Assembly (NCBI RefSeq): GCF_028737205.1
Contig: NZ_JAQZAL010000046.1
Location: 1-33,684, forward strand
From: Actinomycetospora lutea
Lineage (GTDB): Bacteria > Actinomycetota > Actinomycetes > Mycobacteriales > Pseudonocardiaceae
Length of the DNA stretch: 33,684 nt
Direction: 5' to 3'
Shown: positions 1-8,039 of the stretch, piece by piece
Layout of the letters: every line of letters begins with the position of its first letter
Position numbering within the stretch: position 1 is the first letter of the stretch
The notes under the pieces: generated by a model
What the model was told of the DNA's origin: nothing
The model's database searches: none
The model's input: the letters and a program-made list of their open reading frames with translations, nothing else
Translations under genes and position numbers: made by a program

Positions 1-42
1 GCTGACGGGCGCATCCTTCCGCCGGAATTGAACGACTGCCAA

Positions 43-48
43 TAGAGT
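43..48 (+). promoter_or_regulatory. -10-like TAGAGT, leaderless start of acyl-CoA synthetase gene
   Basis: TAGAGT lies 6 bases before the ATG at 55, with no Shine-Dalgarno sequence between them. That spacing would place the transcript start at or next to the ATG. No convincing -35 hexamer is visible at 16-19 bp spacing. Confidence 0.5.
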
Positions 49-54
49 CGGCGC

Positions 55-1692
55 ATGACCGACTGGCGGACGTGGGTGCCCGAGCGACTGACCTACCCCG
101 AGGTGCCCGTCGGGGCGCTGCTCGACGGCGCCGCACGCCGCTACGGCGACCGCGTCGCCTTCTCCCACCACGGCCGGACGCTGTCGTTCACCGGGCTCTG
201 GCGGGCCGCGTGCGGTCTCGCCCACGACCTGCACGCCCGCGGCGTCGTGCCGGGCGACGTCGTCGGCGTGCACCTGCCCAACGTGCTGTCCTACCCCGTC
301 GCCTACTACGGGATCCTGCTGGCCGGGGCCACGTTCACCCCGGTGAGCCCGCAGCTGCCCGCCGAGGGTGTCGCGGGCCAGCTCGCCGACGCGCGGGCCG
401 TCGCGGTGATCGGGATGCAGGACACCGGGTCCGGGGTGCCGCTGGTGCCCACCGACGGCGTCACGGTCGCCGACGGCGGGGAGGCCGACGAGGCTCCGGT
501 GGTCGACGTCGACCCCGGCGTCGCCCGCGCCCACCTCGCCTACACCGGCGGCACCACCGGCAGCCCGAAGGGCGTGGTGCTCACCCACGCGAACGTGGTC
601 ACCAACGTGCTCCAGTACGCCTGCCACGGCAGCGGGTCGCGCCCGGCGCTCGGGCTCGCCGGCGACGTCGGCCTCGAGCAGGTCGGGCCGCCCGAGGAGT
701 GGCCGGTCCGCCTCGGTGAGGGCACCGGCATCGCGGTCGCCCCGTGGTTCCACGCGATGGGGACGATCGGCGGGATCGGGGTCGCCGTGGTGTCGGGGGC
801 GACGAGCATCGTCCACGAGCGCTTCGACCCGGCCCGGCTGCTCGCCGACGTCGAGACCCACCGGGCGACGACGATCTCGGGCGCGCCGCCGCTGTTCCAC
901 GCCCTGCTCGCCCACCCCGAGGCCGCGGGCCGCGACCTCACCTCGGTGCGCACCGTGACCTCGGGTGCGGCGCCGATGCCGGTCGCGCTGGCGCGGCGCA
1001 TCGCCGAGCGCATGCCCGAGGCCGTCATCGTCGAGGGCTACGGGATGACCGAGGCGACCATGGGCCTGACGATGGGGGCGACCGCCCGCTCGGCGCACCG
1101 CCGTATCGGCACCGTCGGCGTCCCGGTGCCCGACACCACGATCGTGGTCGGCCCGACCCCCGGCGAGCCGGCCGGCGTGGGGGAGGCCGGCGAGGTGTGG
1201 GCGCGGGGCCCGCAGGTGATGGCCGGCTACCTCGACCGGCCCGAGGCGACCGCGGAGACGCTCGTCGACGGGTGGCTGCGCACCGGCGACATCGGGGTGC
1301 TGGGCGAGGACGGCCAGCTCGAGATCGTCGACCGCGCCAAGGACATGCTGCTCTACAAGGGCTACAACGTGTACCCGCGCGAGCTCGAGGAGCTCCTGGT
1401 CGCGCGGCCCGAGGTCGCCGCGGCGGCGGTCGTCGGGCGTCCCGACGTCGCGGTCGGCGAGGAGCCGGTGGCCGTCGTCGTCCCCGCGCCGGGCCAGGAG
1501 CCCAGCGCCGAGCTCGGGGCCCGGATCGCGACCGCCCTCGACGAGCGGGTGGCGCCGTACAAGCGCCTGCGGGCGGTGCACCTGGTCGACACGCTGCCGG
1601 TCTCGGCGGCGGGCAAGGTGCTCAAGCGCGAGCTCCGCGACGGGCTGGGCGGCGCGCTCGGGGAACCCGTCTGGCGTCGTGAGCAGGGCTAG
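55..1692 (+). CDS. Acyl-CoA synthetase / AMP-dependent fatty-acid-CoA ligase
   Basis: This 545-residue adenylate-forming enzyme is expected to activate a carboxylic acid with ATP and join it to CoA in the cytoplasm. All class motifs are present: phosphate-binding loop YTGGTTGSPKG (163-173), GYGMTE (328-333), hinge-region TGDIG (410-414), the DRAKDMLLYKGYNVYPRE stretch (about 426-442) and the C-terminal VSAAGK with the adenylation lysine K521. Length is normal for long-chain fatty-acid-CoA ligases. Substrate chain length cannot be read from sequence; medium/long-chain fatty acid or an aromatic acid are both possible. The ATG at 55 has no Shine-Dalgarno but has TAGAGT 6 bases upstream, so it may be leaderless. 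Its stop codon TAG (1690-1692) forms the first three bases of the next gene's -10-like box. Confidence 0.9.
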   Translation: MTDWRTWVPERLTYPEVPVGALLDGAARRYGDRVAFSHHGRTLSFTGLWRAACGLAHDLHARGVVPGDVVGVHLPNVLSYPVAYYGILLAGATFTPVSPQLPAEGVAGQLADARAVAVIGMQDTGSGVPLVPTDGVTVADGGEADEAPVVDVDPGVARAHLAYTGGTTGSPKGVVLTHANVVTNVLQYACHGSGSRPALGLAGDVGLEQVGPPEEWPVRLGEGTGIAVAPWFHAMGTIGGIGVAVVSGATSIVHERFDPARLLADVETHRATTISGAPPLFHALLAHPEAAGRDLTSVRTVTSGAAPMPVALARRIAERMPEAVIVEGYGMTEATMGLTMGATARSAHRRIGTVGVPVPDTTIVVGPTPGEPAGVGEAGEVWARGPQVMAGYLDRPEATAETLVDGWLRTGDIGVLGEDGQLEIVDRAKDMLLYKGYNVYPRELEELLVARPEVAAAAVVGRPDVAVGEEPVAVVVPAPGQEPSAELGARIATALDERVAPYKRLRAVHLVDTLPVSAAGKVLKRELRDGLGGALGEPVWRREQG

Positions 1693-1695
1693 AGT
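1690..1695 (+). promoter_or_regulatory. -10-like TAGAGT, leaderless start of small membrane protein gene
   Basis: TAGAGT overlaps the stop codon of the upstream ligase gene and sits 6 bases before the ATG at 1702. It is the same hexamer and spacing as before the first gene. Confidence 0.45.
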
Positions 1696-1701
1696 GTCCG
1701 C

Positions 1702-2157
1702 ATGGCCCGGATCCGCATCGTGCGCGCCGCCGACGGACGGCAGTGGATGGTGCGCCAGAAGCTCGAGTGGACCGACCCCTCCACGGGCGAGGACTTCGAG
1801 CACGACATGCAGGGTGGCCGGCTCGCGGCCATCGGCATCGTCTCGATCATGGGTCTGCTCTGGGTCGCGCTCCTGGCCTGGTGGGCCACGGGCAGCCAGG
1901 GCGTCGTCGTCCCGCTGTGGGTCTGGCTGATCCTGCTGCTGATCGTCGGCTTCTTCCCGGGCCGCTGGGTGCTGCGGCGCCCGCGCACGCTGGTCGCCGA
2001 GACGCCGGGCGGCTCCGACGGGTCGGCCCCCGAGCGCTGGGTGGGCTGGGTGCGCGGCACCGCGGCCGCCCGCGAGGAGATGATGCAGACGGTGCGCAGC
2101 CTGGAGACCCGCGCGACGCCCGCCTACGCCGACAGTCCCCTGCAACCGGTGAGCTAG
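1702..2157 (+). CDS. Small two-helix membrane protein of unknown function
   Basis: The 151-residue product starts with a basic, soluble stretch (MARIRIVRAADGRQWMVRQK, then an acidic DPSTGEDFEHD segment). Two adjacent hydrophobic helices follow at about residues 47-65 and 71-89. A cytosolic tail of about 60 residues ends the protein. I do not recognise the family with confidence; a DUF983-like assignment is possible but unproven. The next gene, the Fpg-type glycosylase, starts at the base directly after its stop, so the two are probably cotranscribed. No catalytic motif is visible. Confidence 0.75.
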   Translation: MARIRIVRAADGRQWMVRQKLEWTDPSTGEDFEHDMQGGRLAAIGIVSIMGLLWVALLAWWATGSQGVVVPLWVWLILLLIVGFFPGRWVLRRPRTLVAETPGGSDGSAPERWVGWVRGTAAAREEMMQTVRSLETRATPAYADSPLQPVS

Positions 2158-3051
2158 ATGCCCGAGCTGCCCGAGGTCGAGGCCCTCGCCGAGCACCTGC
2201 GCACGCACGCGCTCGCCCGGCCCGTCGCGCGCGTCGACGTCGCGAGCATGACGGTGCTCAAGACCTTCGACCCGCCGGTGTCGGCCCTCGTCGGGCGGCT
2301 GGTCACGGGGGCGTCGCGGCACGGGAAGTTCCTGGACGTCGAGCTCGAGGACACGCAGCGGAGCGGAGCTGGACCATCGACTCCGCTGCACCTCGTGGTG
2401 CACCTGTCGCGGGCCGGCTGGCTGCGCTGGCACGACCAGGCGTCGGCCACCCCGCCGAAGCCCGGCAAGGGGCCCCTGGAGTTCCGGGTGCACCTCGAGA
2501 CGGTCGGCGGGCCCGGGTTCGACCTCACCGAGGCCGGCACGCAGAAGCGCCTGGCGGTGTACCTCGTCGACGACCCGCAGCAGGTCCCGGGCGTCGCCAA
2601 GCTCGGCCCGGACGCGCTGGCGATCTCGCGCGCGGAGTTCGGTGAGCTGCTCGCGGGCCGCACCGAACGGCTGAAGACGCTGCTCGCCGACCAGCAGGTC
2701 ATCGCCGGCATCGGCAACGCCTACTCCGACGAGATCCTGCACGTCGCGAAGCTCTCGCCGTTCGCCGCGGCCGGCAAGCTCGACACCGAGGCGGTCGACC
2801 GGCTGCACACCGCGATGGTCGGCGTGCTCACCGAGGCCGTGGAGCGCGCGGTGGGCCAGGACGCCGCCCGTCTCAAGGGCGAGAAGCGCTCCGGCATGCG
2901 CGTGCACGCCCGCACCGGGCTGCCGTGCCCGGTGTGCGGCGACACCGTCCGGGAGGTGTCGTACGCCGAACGGTCGTTCCAGTACTGCCCCACCTGCCAG
3001 ACGCAGGGTCGCGCGTTGGCGGACCGCCGCCTGTCGCGTCTGGTCAAATAG
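2158..3051 (+). CDS. Fpg/Nei family DNA glycosylase (AP lyase)
   Basis: This 297-residue base-excision repair enzyme should remove oxidised bases and nick the resulting abasic site. The family N-terminus MPELPEVE supplies the catalytic Pro2 and Glu3. RHGKFLD gives a lysine at 57, matching the conserved Lys57 known from E. coli Fpg. GIGNAYSDE is the helix-two-turn-helix DNA-binding segment. The C-terminus carries a four-cysteine zinc finger (CPVC, then CPTC after about 17 residues). About 16 residues follow the last cysteine pair, which I associate with actinobacterial Fpg/Nei paralogues rather than canonical MutM, so mutM versus nei is left open. The ATG abuts the preceding stop codon with no intergenic space. 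The sensor kinase gene begins 5 bases after its stop. Confidence 0.92.
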   Translation: MPELPEVEALAEHLRTHALARPVARVDVASMTVLKTFDPPVSALVGRLVTGASRHGKFLDVELEDTQRSGAGPSTPLHLVVHLSRAGWLRWHDQASATPPKPGKGPLEFRVHLETVGGPGFDLTEAGTQKRLAVYLVDDPQQVPGVAKLGPDALAISRAEFGELLAGRTERLKTLLADQQVIAGIGNAYSDEILHVAKLSPFAAAGKLDTEAVDRLHTAMVGVLTEAVERAVGQDAARLKGEKRSGMRVHARTGLPCPVCGDTVREVSYAERSFQYCPTCQTQGRALADRRLSRLVK

Positions 3052-3056
3052 GTGCC

Positions 3057-4259
3057 GTGCCCAGCTGGTTGACCGATCCGCGCTTCCTCGCCGCGCTCGG
3101 CGTGGTGGTGGCGCTGGTGATCGCGGTCCTGGTGTACCGGCGGGTCAAGCGCCGCAACCAGTTCGCGTCCCCGCTCGAGCGGGCCACCTTCTCCACGCTG
3201 CACACGGTGTCGCTGGCGGCGCCCGCGCTGCGCGAGGGCCTCTCGGAGGGCTCGGCGCAGTTCGCGGTGCCCTACCTGCGCACGCTGCTCGACACGGAGG
3301 CCCTGTCGATGACCGGGTCGGACTGCGTGCCGCTGGCCTGGGACGGGGAGGCCGAGCACCACAGCCTGGACGTGCGCCAGTACGCCGAGAAGGTCATGCG
3401 CACGGGCCGCCAGCAGGTCGCCAGCCGCAAGGACATCGAGTGCGGCTCGCAGGACTGCCCGGTGCGCGGCATCGTCGTCGTGCCGCTCGAGGTCGACGGC
3501 AACGTCGCGGGCACGCTGGCCGCGGTCAGCGCCGACACCCCGGGCCCGGTGCTGCTGCGCGCGTCCGCCGAGGTCGCCCGGTACGTCTCCAGCCAGCTGG
3601 AGCTCGCCGACCTCGACGAGTCGCGCGCCCGGCTCAACCGCGCCGAGGTCCGGGCGCTGCGCGCGCAGATCTCGCCGCACTTCATCTACAACGCGCTCAA
3701 CACGGTCGCCTCGTTCATCCGCACCGACCCGGAGCGGGCCCGCGAGCTGCTGATGGAGTTCGCCGACTTCACGCGCTACTCGTTCCGGCAGGCCGGCGAG
3801 TACACGACGCTCGCCGACGAGCTCAAGAACATCGACCGCTACCTGGCCCTCGAGCACGCCCGTTTCGGCAACCGGCTGCACGTGAAGGTGCAGGTCGCGC
3901 CCGAGGTGCTCTCGGTGGTGCTGCCGTTCCTGGCGCTGCAGCCGCTCGTGGAGAACGCCGTGCGTCACGGCCTGTCCGGCAAGCCGGGCGGGGGCACCGT
4001 GTCGCTGACCGCGGAGGACTCGGGCGCCGAGTGCACGATCATCGTCGAGGACGACGGCGTGGGCATGGACCCCAAGGCGCTCACCGAGGAGAACCGCGAC
4101 GCCCACCTCTCGGGCGCGCACGTCGGCCTCGGCAACGTCGACGACCGCATGCGCTCGGCGTTCGGCCCCGACTACGGCCTGGTGGTCGAGACCGAGCGCG
4201 GCGCCGGCACCAAGATCATCCTGCGCGTCCCCAAGTTCCGGGCCGGCGTCCGCGTCTGA
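3057..4259 (+). CDS. LytS-type sensor histidine kinase
   Basis: This is a membrane-anchored sensor of the His_kinase (LytS/YehU) type, about 400 residues from the GTG at 3057, which gives the N-terminus VPSWLTDPRF. One membrane helix (about 11-27) is followed by a GAF-like region (about 60-185). The phosphoacceptor block ISPHFIYNALNT holds His208, and the ATPase domain has LVENAVRHG (Asn300) and GVGMD (334-338). Three cysteines in the sensor region (C90, C129, C134, the last two in ECGSQDC) could bind a metal or sense redox. A longer open frame reaches upstream but lies inside the glycosylase gene. The likely partner is the LytTR regulator at 8171, now 3.9 kb away. In Enterobacteria and Firmicutes, LytS/LytTR pairs often control pyruvate or carboxylate uptake, which fits the symporters further on. 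Confidence 0.88.
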   Translation: MPSWLTDPRFLAALGVVVALVIAVLVYRRVKRRNQFASPLERATFSTLHTVSLAAPALREGLSEGSAQFAVPYLRTLLDTEALSMTGSDCVPLAWDGEAEHHSLDVRQYAEKVMRTGRQQVASRKDIECGSQDCPVRGIVVVPLEVDGNVAGTLAAVSADTPGPVLLRASAEVARYVSSQLELADLDESRARLNRAEVRALRAQISPHFIYNALNTVASFIRTDPERARELLMEFADFTRYSFRQAGEYTTLADELKNIDRYLALEHARFGNRLHVKVQVAPEVLSVVLPFLALQPLVENAVRHGLSGKPGGGTVSLTAEDSGAECTIIVEDDGVGMDPKALTEENRDAHLSGAHVGLGNVDDRMRSAFGPDYGLVVETERGAGTKIILRVPKFRAGVRV

Positions 4260-4302
4260 CCCGCCCGTCGGGGGAGCGAGGGACTCCCCGGCTGCGTGTC
4301 AG

Positions 4303-4325
4303 GCAGCGAGGGACGCCCTCGCTGC
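4303..4325. terminator. Hairpin terminator after the LytS kinase gene
   Basis: GCAGCGAGGG, a 3-base loop (ACG) and CCCTCGCTGC form a perfect 10-bp stem 43 bases after the kinase stop. A weaker stem (GGGGAG 4271-4276 with CTCCCC 4284-4289) lies just upstream, and both hairpins share the core GCGAGGGAC. There is no T-tract, as is common for terminators in high-GC actinobacteria. Confidence 0.6.
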
Positions 4326-4369
4326 GCACCCCGGCCCCCGGTTGATCTCGGCATCACCCGCGCGGCGGC

Positions 4370-4375
4370 TAGCGT
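4370..4375 (+). promoter_or_regulatory. -10-like TAGCGT upstream of S49 peptidase gene
   Basis: TAGCGT sits 7 bases before the ATG at 4383. The 7-base spacer is GGAGGTC, so a Shine-Dalgarno-like sequence is present but very close to the start. Either a leaderless or a short-leader transcript is possible. Confidence 0.4.
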
Positions 4376-4382
4376 GGAGGTC

Positions 4383-5267
4383 ATGAGCTTGCGTTTCGGC
4401 CCCGCCCTGTCCTCGGTCCTGCCCGGTCCGCTCGCGGCCGCCACGGGCCACCGGACGGTCAGCGTGGTCCGCCTGCAGGGCGTGATCGCGGCGACCTCCG
4501 GTCCGGTGCCGCGGGCGGTCATCAACATCACCGCCGTCGAGGACGCCCTGCGCCGCGCGTTCACCGCCGACCGCGTCGAGGGCGTCGCCCTGGTGATCAA
4601 CTCGCCGGGCGGGTCGCCGACGCAGTCCGCGCTGGTCGCCGACCGCATCCGCGGGCTCGCCGAGGAGCACGAGGTCCCCGTGCTGGCGTTCTGCGAGGAC
4701 GTCGCGGCCTCGGGCGGCTACTGGCTGGCCTGCGCCGCCGACGAGATCTACGCGCACCCGACCTCGCTCGTCGGCTCGATCGGCGTCGTCTCCGGCGGCT
4801 TCGGGCTCACCGGCCTGATCGAGCGCTACGGCATCGAGCGGCGGCTGCACACCGCCGGGCAGAACAAGGCGCGCCTCGACCCGTTCCAGCCCGAGAAGGC
4901 CGAGGACGTCGAGTGGCTGCTCGGCATGCAGGGCGAGCTGCACGAGATGTTCATCGAGTGGGTGCGGGCACGGCGCGGCGCCGCCCTGGCGGAGACCGAC
5001 GACCTGTTCACCGGCGAGGTCTGGACCGGCCGCAAGGCCAAGGAGCGCGGCCTGGTCGACGACCTCGGCACCACCCGCGAGGTCCTCGCCCGCCGGTTCC
5101 CCGACGCCGAGCCCGTGACGGTCGAGCCGCGCCGCCCGCTGCTCGCGCGCCTCGGTCTCGGGAGCGTGGCGGCGCCGTTCACCGCCCCGAGCGCGGTGGC
5201 CGACCCCGTCGGCTCGACCCTCGACTGGATCGAGCACCGCGCGCTGTGGAGCCGCTTCGGGCTCTGA
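4383..5267 (+). CDS. S49 family peptidase (SppA/SohB-like signal peptide peptidase)
   Basis: This 294-residue serine protease has a Ser/Lys dyad. The nucleophile Ser110 lies in VAASGGYW, and Lys162 lies in GQNKARLDPF, 52 residues later. That is the same spacing as the dyad I recall for Bacillus subtilis SppA. The NSPGG motif (73-77) matches the family oxyanion-hole region. It is the single-domain form, not the double-length E. coli SppA. The N-terminus (MSLRFGPALSSVLPGPLAAA) is only weakly hydrophobic, so membrane anchoring is uncertain. The ATG at 4383 is chosen because it starts right after TAGCGT-GGAGGTC; the open frame upstream lies in the terminator region. Family members degrade remnant signal peptides or membrane-protein fragments. 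Its position before ESX-associated genes may be coincidental. Confidence 0.88.
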   Translation: MSLRFGPALSSVLPGPLAAATGHRTVSVVRLQGVIAATSGPVPRAVINITAVEDALRRAFTADRVEGVALVINSPGGSPTQSALVADRIRGLAEEHEVPVLAFCEDVAASGGYWLACAADEIYAHPTSLVGSIGVVSGGFGLTGLIERYGIERRLHTAGQNKARLDPFQPEKAEDVEWLLGMQGELHEMFIEWVRARRGAALAETDDLFTGEVWTGRKAKERGLVDDLGTTREVLARRFPDAEPVTVEPRRPLLARLGLGSVAAPFTAPSAVADPVGSTLDWIEHRALWSRFGL

Positions 5268-5307
5268 GGCAACGCCGATTCCGCTCCCACGCTCGCCCGG
5301 TCGGACC

Positions 5308-5313
5308 TAGGCT
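5308..5313 (+). promoter_or_regulatory. Candidate -10 TAGGCT for ESX-associated trio
   Basis: TAGGCT lies 61 bases before the GTG at 5375, within the 107-base gap after the S49 peptidase. It would give a leader of about 55 bases containing the GGAGG at 5361. The -35 is not obvious. Confidence 0.25.
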
Positions 5314-5374
5314 CGGCGGGTCGGGGCCGGAGGAGCGGCCCGCCAGCAGGAGGGGAAGCGGGAGGTGGTGGACC

Positions 5375-6874
5375 GTGCCGGTCCCCGGCGTCCCGTGGGG
5401 CGGACGCGACACCTCGGTCCTGAGCCACGAGCTCATCCACCGGTGGATCCACGACGGCGCCGACCCCGCCGCGCTCGACTCGGCACGCCTGCGCCACGCC
5501 GCGCGGGGCGAGGAGCTCCGGGCCGCCGCCCAGCGCCTCGAGCGCGCCCACGGCCAGCTGGGCGCCTCCTGGCGCGGCCGTGACGCCGACGCCGCCGCCT
5601 CCCACGTGCGCACGCTCGTCGCGCGCATGAGCCGCCTCGGGGATGCCGTCACGGGGCAGGCCGGCAGCCTCCAGGGGGTGCGCGACGCCCTCGCGCGCGT
5701 CCAGTCGCTCGTCGGGCCCCCGCGCGCGCCGGCCCTGCCCGTCCTGGGCAGCTCGCCCGCGACGCCCGGCCTCGCGGGCGCGCTGGCCGCCGGCGGGCCG
5801 GCCGACGGGTTCGGGACCTTCCAGGCGGCGCAGGCCGAGGAGCGCGCCGCCCAGGGCGCCTACCGCGCCTACCTGCAGCAGACCGGGCTGGCGGCCCGGG
5901 GCACCCCGTCCGCCGTCGACGGGCTCGCCGGGCGCACGTCCGTCGGCGCCGCCCCCGAGGTCGGCGGCGCGGCTCGGGGCGCGATGGCCGGGCCCGGCGC
6001 GGTGCCCCCGACCGGCGAGGGCGCGGCCCCGGGTCGGGGTGGGGTCCTCGCGCGGGCCGCAGCGCCCGCGGCCCCGCCCGGCACCCCCGGAGCGCCGGCC
6101 GGCGGGGTCCCGCCGGCCCGTCGCGCGGGCGTGGCGCCGGGGGGCGGACCCGGTCCCGGCACGCCGCGGGCCCTCCCGCCCGACGCCGCCCGTCCCGGCA
6201 CGGTCGGCCGGTTCGTGTCACGGCTGCTCGGCGGGCCCCCCGCGCCGGGCACGCCGGGAGCCCCGCCGGGCGGCGTGCCCGGCCCCGGGGCGCCCGGCCG
6301 GCCCGGGACGGGCGCCGGGCCCGGCGGAGCCCGCCCGGGTGCCCCGATGCCCCGTCCCGGCGCGCCGGGGAGCGCCCCGGCGCCGCGGGGTCCCGCCCAC
6401 CCGGTCGCCCCGACGGCCGCCGACCGCCTCGCGGGCGGCGCGCCCCCCGACCGCCGGCGCGAGGACCGCGAGGACCGCGCGGACCGCGGGCACCGCGACC
6501 CCGCCGCCCGCGGCCCGTCCGCCGGCGCCGCGCCGGAGGCACCGGGCCCGGCGGAGGCGGACCGCCCCGACGCGCCGCGGCCGACGGGTCCCTCGCTCGC
6601 CGGCCCGGCGGTGGGCGCGGGGGCCCACCCGACCCCCGACGCCGCCCCACCGGCGACCCCGGCCGCCGCGAGCCCCCCGACGAGCCCGCCGACGAGCTCG
6701 GACGTGCCGATGATCCCGCCGACCGCGGGCGCGGCCGGCGGCCCGGGGAGCGCCGGCGGGATCCGCCACCCCGAGTACCTCGTCGACGCCGACCCGTGGC
6801 GCGACCCGGCCGACGACCCCGACGAGCGGCGCCTCGTCACCCCGCCCGTGATCGGGGAGCAGGACGGCCGGTGA
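5375..6874 (+). CDS. WXG/PPE-like ESX-associated protein with Pro/Gly/Ala-rich tail
   Basis: The 499-residue product has a helical N-terminal domain of about 180 residues with a WXG-type turn (GASWRGRDADAAASHV, near residue 70). A second helical stretch (QAEERAAQGAYRAYLQQTG) follows. About 270 residues of low-complexity Pro/Gly/Ala/Arg sequence come next, and a short acidic C-terminus ends HPEYLVDADPWRDP. No enzymatic domain is seen. The GTG at 5375 is chosen because GGAGG at 5361-5365 gives 9-base spacing; the longer frame upstream overlaps the peptidase gene. Its stop overlaps the EspG start (GTGA), so the two are coupled. WXG/PPE proteins are type VII secretion substrates and EspG is their cytosolic chaperone, so a secreted, EspG-bound partner is inferred. 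The tail may be a cell-wall spacer. It lacks recognisable PE or PPE N-terminal motifs. Confidence 0.7.
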   Translation: MPVPGVPWGGRDTSVLSHELIHRWIHDGADPAALDSARLRHAARGEELRAAAQRLERAHGQLGASWRGRDADAAASHVRTLVARMSRLGDAVTGQAGSLQGVRDALARVQSLVGPPRAPALPVLGSSPATPGLAGALAAGGPADGFGTFQAAQAEERAAQGAYRAYLQQTGLAARGTPSAVDGLAGRTSVGAAPEVGGAARGAMAGPGAVPPTGEGAAPGRGGVLARAAAPAAPPGTPGAPAGGVPPARRAGVAPGGGPGPGTPRALPPDAARPGTVGRFVSRLLGGPPAPGTPGAPPGGVPGPGAPGRPGTGAGPGGARPGAPMPRPGAPGSAPAPRGPAHPVAPTAADRLAGGAPPDRRREDREDRADRGHRDPAARGPSAGAAPEAPGPAEADRPDAPRPTGPSLAGPAVGAGAHPTPDAAPPATPAAASPPTSPPTSSDVPMIPPTAGAAGGPGSAGGIRHPEYLVDADPWRDPADDPDERRLVTPPVIGEQDGR

Positions 6875-7620
6875 GCGGTGTCGTGCTCGACCGCCACGAG
6901 CTGCTCTGGGTCCTCGAGCAGTGCGGGGCCGGGTGGCCCTACCCGCTGCGCCCGGTGCACTGGTCCGCCGAGACCGACGCCGAGGCGCGGCGCCACCGCG
7001 CCACCACCGAGCAGGCGCTGCGCGCCCGCGGTCTGCTCGAGCCCGGACCGGCCCGGATGCTGCTCGACGCCGGGCAGGCGGCGGCCGGCTGGGTGTTCGC
7101 CGTCGACCTCGTCCGCCGGGACGCGACCGCACCCCTCGCCGCCGTGGCCCTCACCGATGGGCACACCGCGGCGCTGCTCGAGTCCCCCGAGCACGCCCGG
7201 GCACCGGTGCGGGTCGCGCCGTGCGCGCCCGACGGGCTCGCCGAGGCGCTGTTCGGCCTGGTCCCGCCGGTGCCGCCCGGCAGCGGCCCGCCGGTCCCCG
7301 TGCCGGCGGACGGCCTGCCCGCGGACCTCCCGACCACCGCGCGGACCGCGCGGGCCCGCGACGTCGCCGAGGACCTGCTGGCGTCGGTCACCGCCGTCAC
7401 GCAGGTCGGCGTGGCCGACCGCCGCGACGGCGTCCCCCGCCGTGTCGCCCCGCCGCTGTGCTGGCTCGACGGACCCCGGGGACGCCACGTGCTGCGTCCG
7501 GCCCCGCCGCCCCGTCCGCCCCTGCTGGTTCCGGCAACCGGCGGACAACTGCTGACCGACATCCGTACCGTGCTGACCGACGGGGCCGTGCCGCGTCCGT
7601 CCGGAAGGAGCACCGCATGA
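6871..7620 (+). CDS. EspG-family ESX secretion-associated chaperone
   Basis: This 249-residue protein matches the EspG layout. The opening VVLDRHELLWVLEQCG leads into a PYPL motif, then a central region ending in GLLEPGPARMLLDAG. The C-terminal half has a basic R-rich strand (GVADRRDGVPRRV), LDGPRGRHVL and a final amphipathic helix GGQLLTDIRTVLTD. EspG proteins are cytosolic chaperones that bind PE/PPE-type substrates and hand them to an ESX secretion system. Both ends are coupled: the start overlaps the WXG-like gene by 4 bases (GTGA, 6871-6874) and the stop overlaps the next gene by 4 (ATGA, 7617-7620). A proline-rich linker (about 130-155) interrupts the fold. No EccC, EccB, EccD or MycP gene is in the window, so the machinery must be encoded elsewhere. 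Confidence 0.78.
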   Translation: MSGVVLDRHELLWVLEQCGAGWPYPLRPVHWSAETDAEARRHRATTEQALRARGLLEPGPARMLLDAGQAAAGWVFAVDLVRRDATAPLAAVALTDGHTAALLESPEHARAPVRVAPCAPDGLAEALFGLVPPVPPGSGPPVPVPADGLPADLPTTARTARARDVAEDLLASVTAVTQVGVADRRDGVPRRVAPPLCWLDGPRGRHVLRPAPPPRPPLLVPATGGQLLTDIRTVLTDGAVPRPSGRSTA

Positions 7621-7970
7621 CCGCGCCCGGTGGTGCCGGTGAGGGTGGTGCCGGCGAGGCCGCCATGCGCCCGGACGAGACCCGGGCGTTCGCCGGCAAG
7701 GTCGACGCGCTCGAGCAGGGCGTCACCGAGGCGCAGGCGGCGCTCGACGGGCTCGCGGCCGAGTCGCTCGCGGTGGGCACCGGCGAGGACAACGCGGCGA
7801 TCGCCGCCTGGTACCGCGATCTGGTGACGTCCGACACGGTCCCCGCGGCCCGCACCCTCGCCGCCGAGCTCGCCGAGCTGCGCCGAGCCGTGCGCGAGAG
7901 CGCGACCGCGTGGGAGCAGGCCGACGCCGACGCGGCGGCCACCTTCCGGACCGATCCGGGCACCACCTGA
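7617..7970 (+). CDS. Small helical WXG/EspC-like protein of the ESX trio
   Basis: The 117-residue product has a glycine-rich start and is then almost wholly helical: DETRAFAGKVDALEQGVTEA, AALDGLAAESLAV, and a C-terminal helix pair ending ESATAWEQADADAAATFR. Size and helical-hairpin pattern resemble ESAT-6/WXG100 or EspC-type substrates. The turn reads NAAIAAWYRD rather than a clean W-x-G, so the family call is tentative. The ATG at 7617 overlaps the EspG stop and is preceded by GGAAGGAG at the usual distance. Coupling to EspG suggests it is the second partner of the larger WXG-like protein, perhaps forming a PE/PPE-like heterodimer. Confidence 0.65.
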   Translation: MTAPGGAGEGGAGEAAMRPDETRAFAGKVDALEQGVTEAQAALDGLAAESLAVGTGEDNAAIAAWYRDLVTSDTVPAARTLAAELAELRRAVRESATAWEQADADAAATFRTDPGTT

Positions 7971-8039
7971 CCAGCTCCTGGGCGAAGGACCTGTCCGCGA
8001 GCCGTCGATCGACCGGCCCAGTCTCTACCCCCCGAACGG

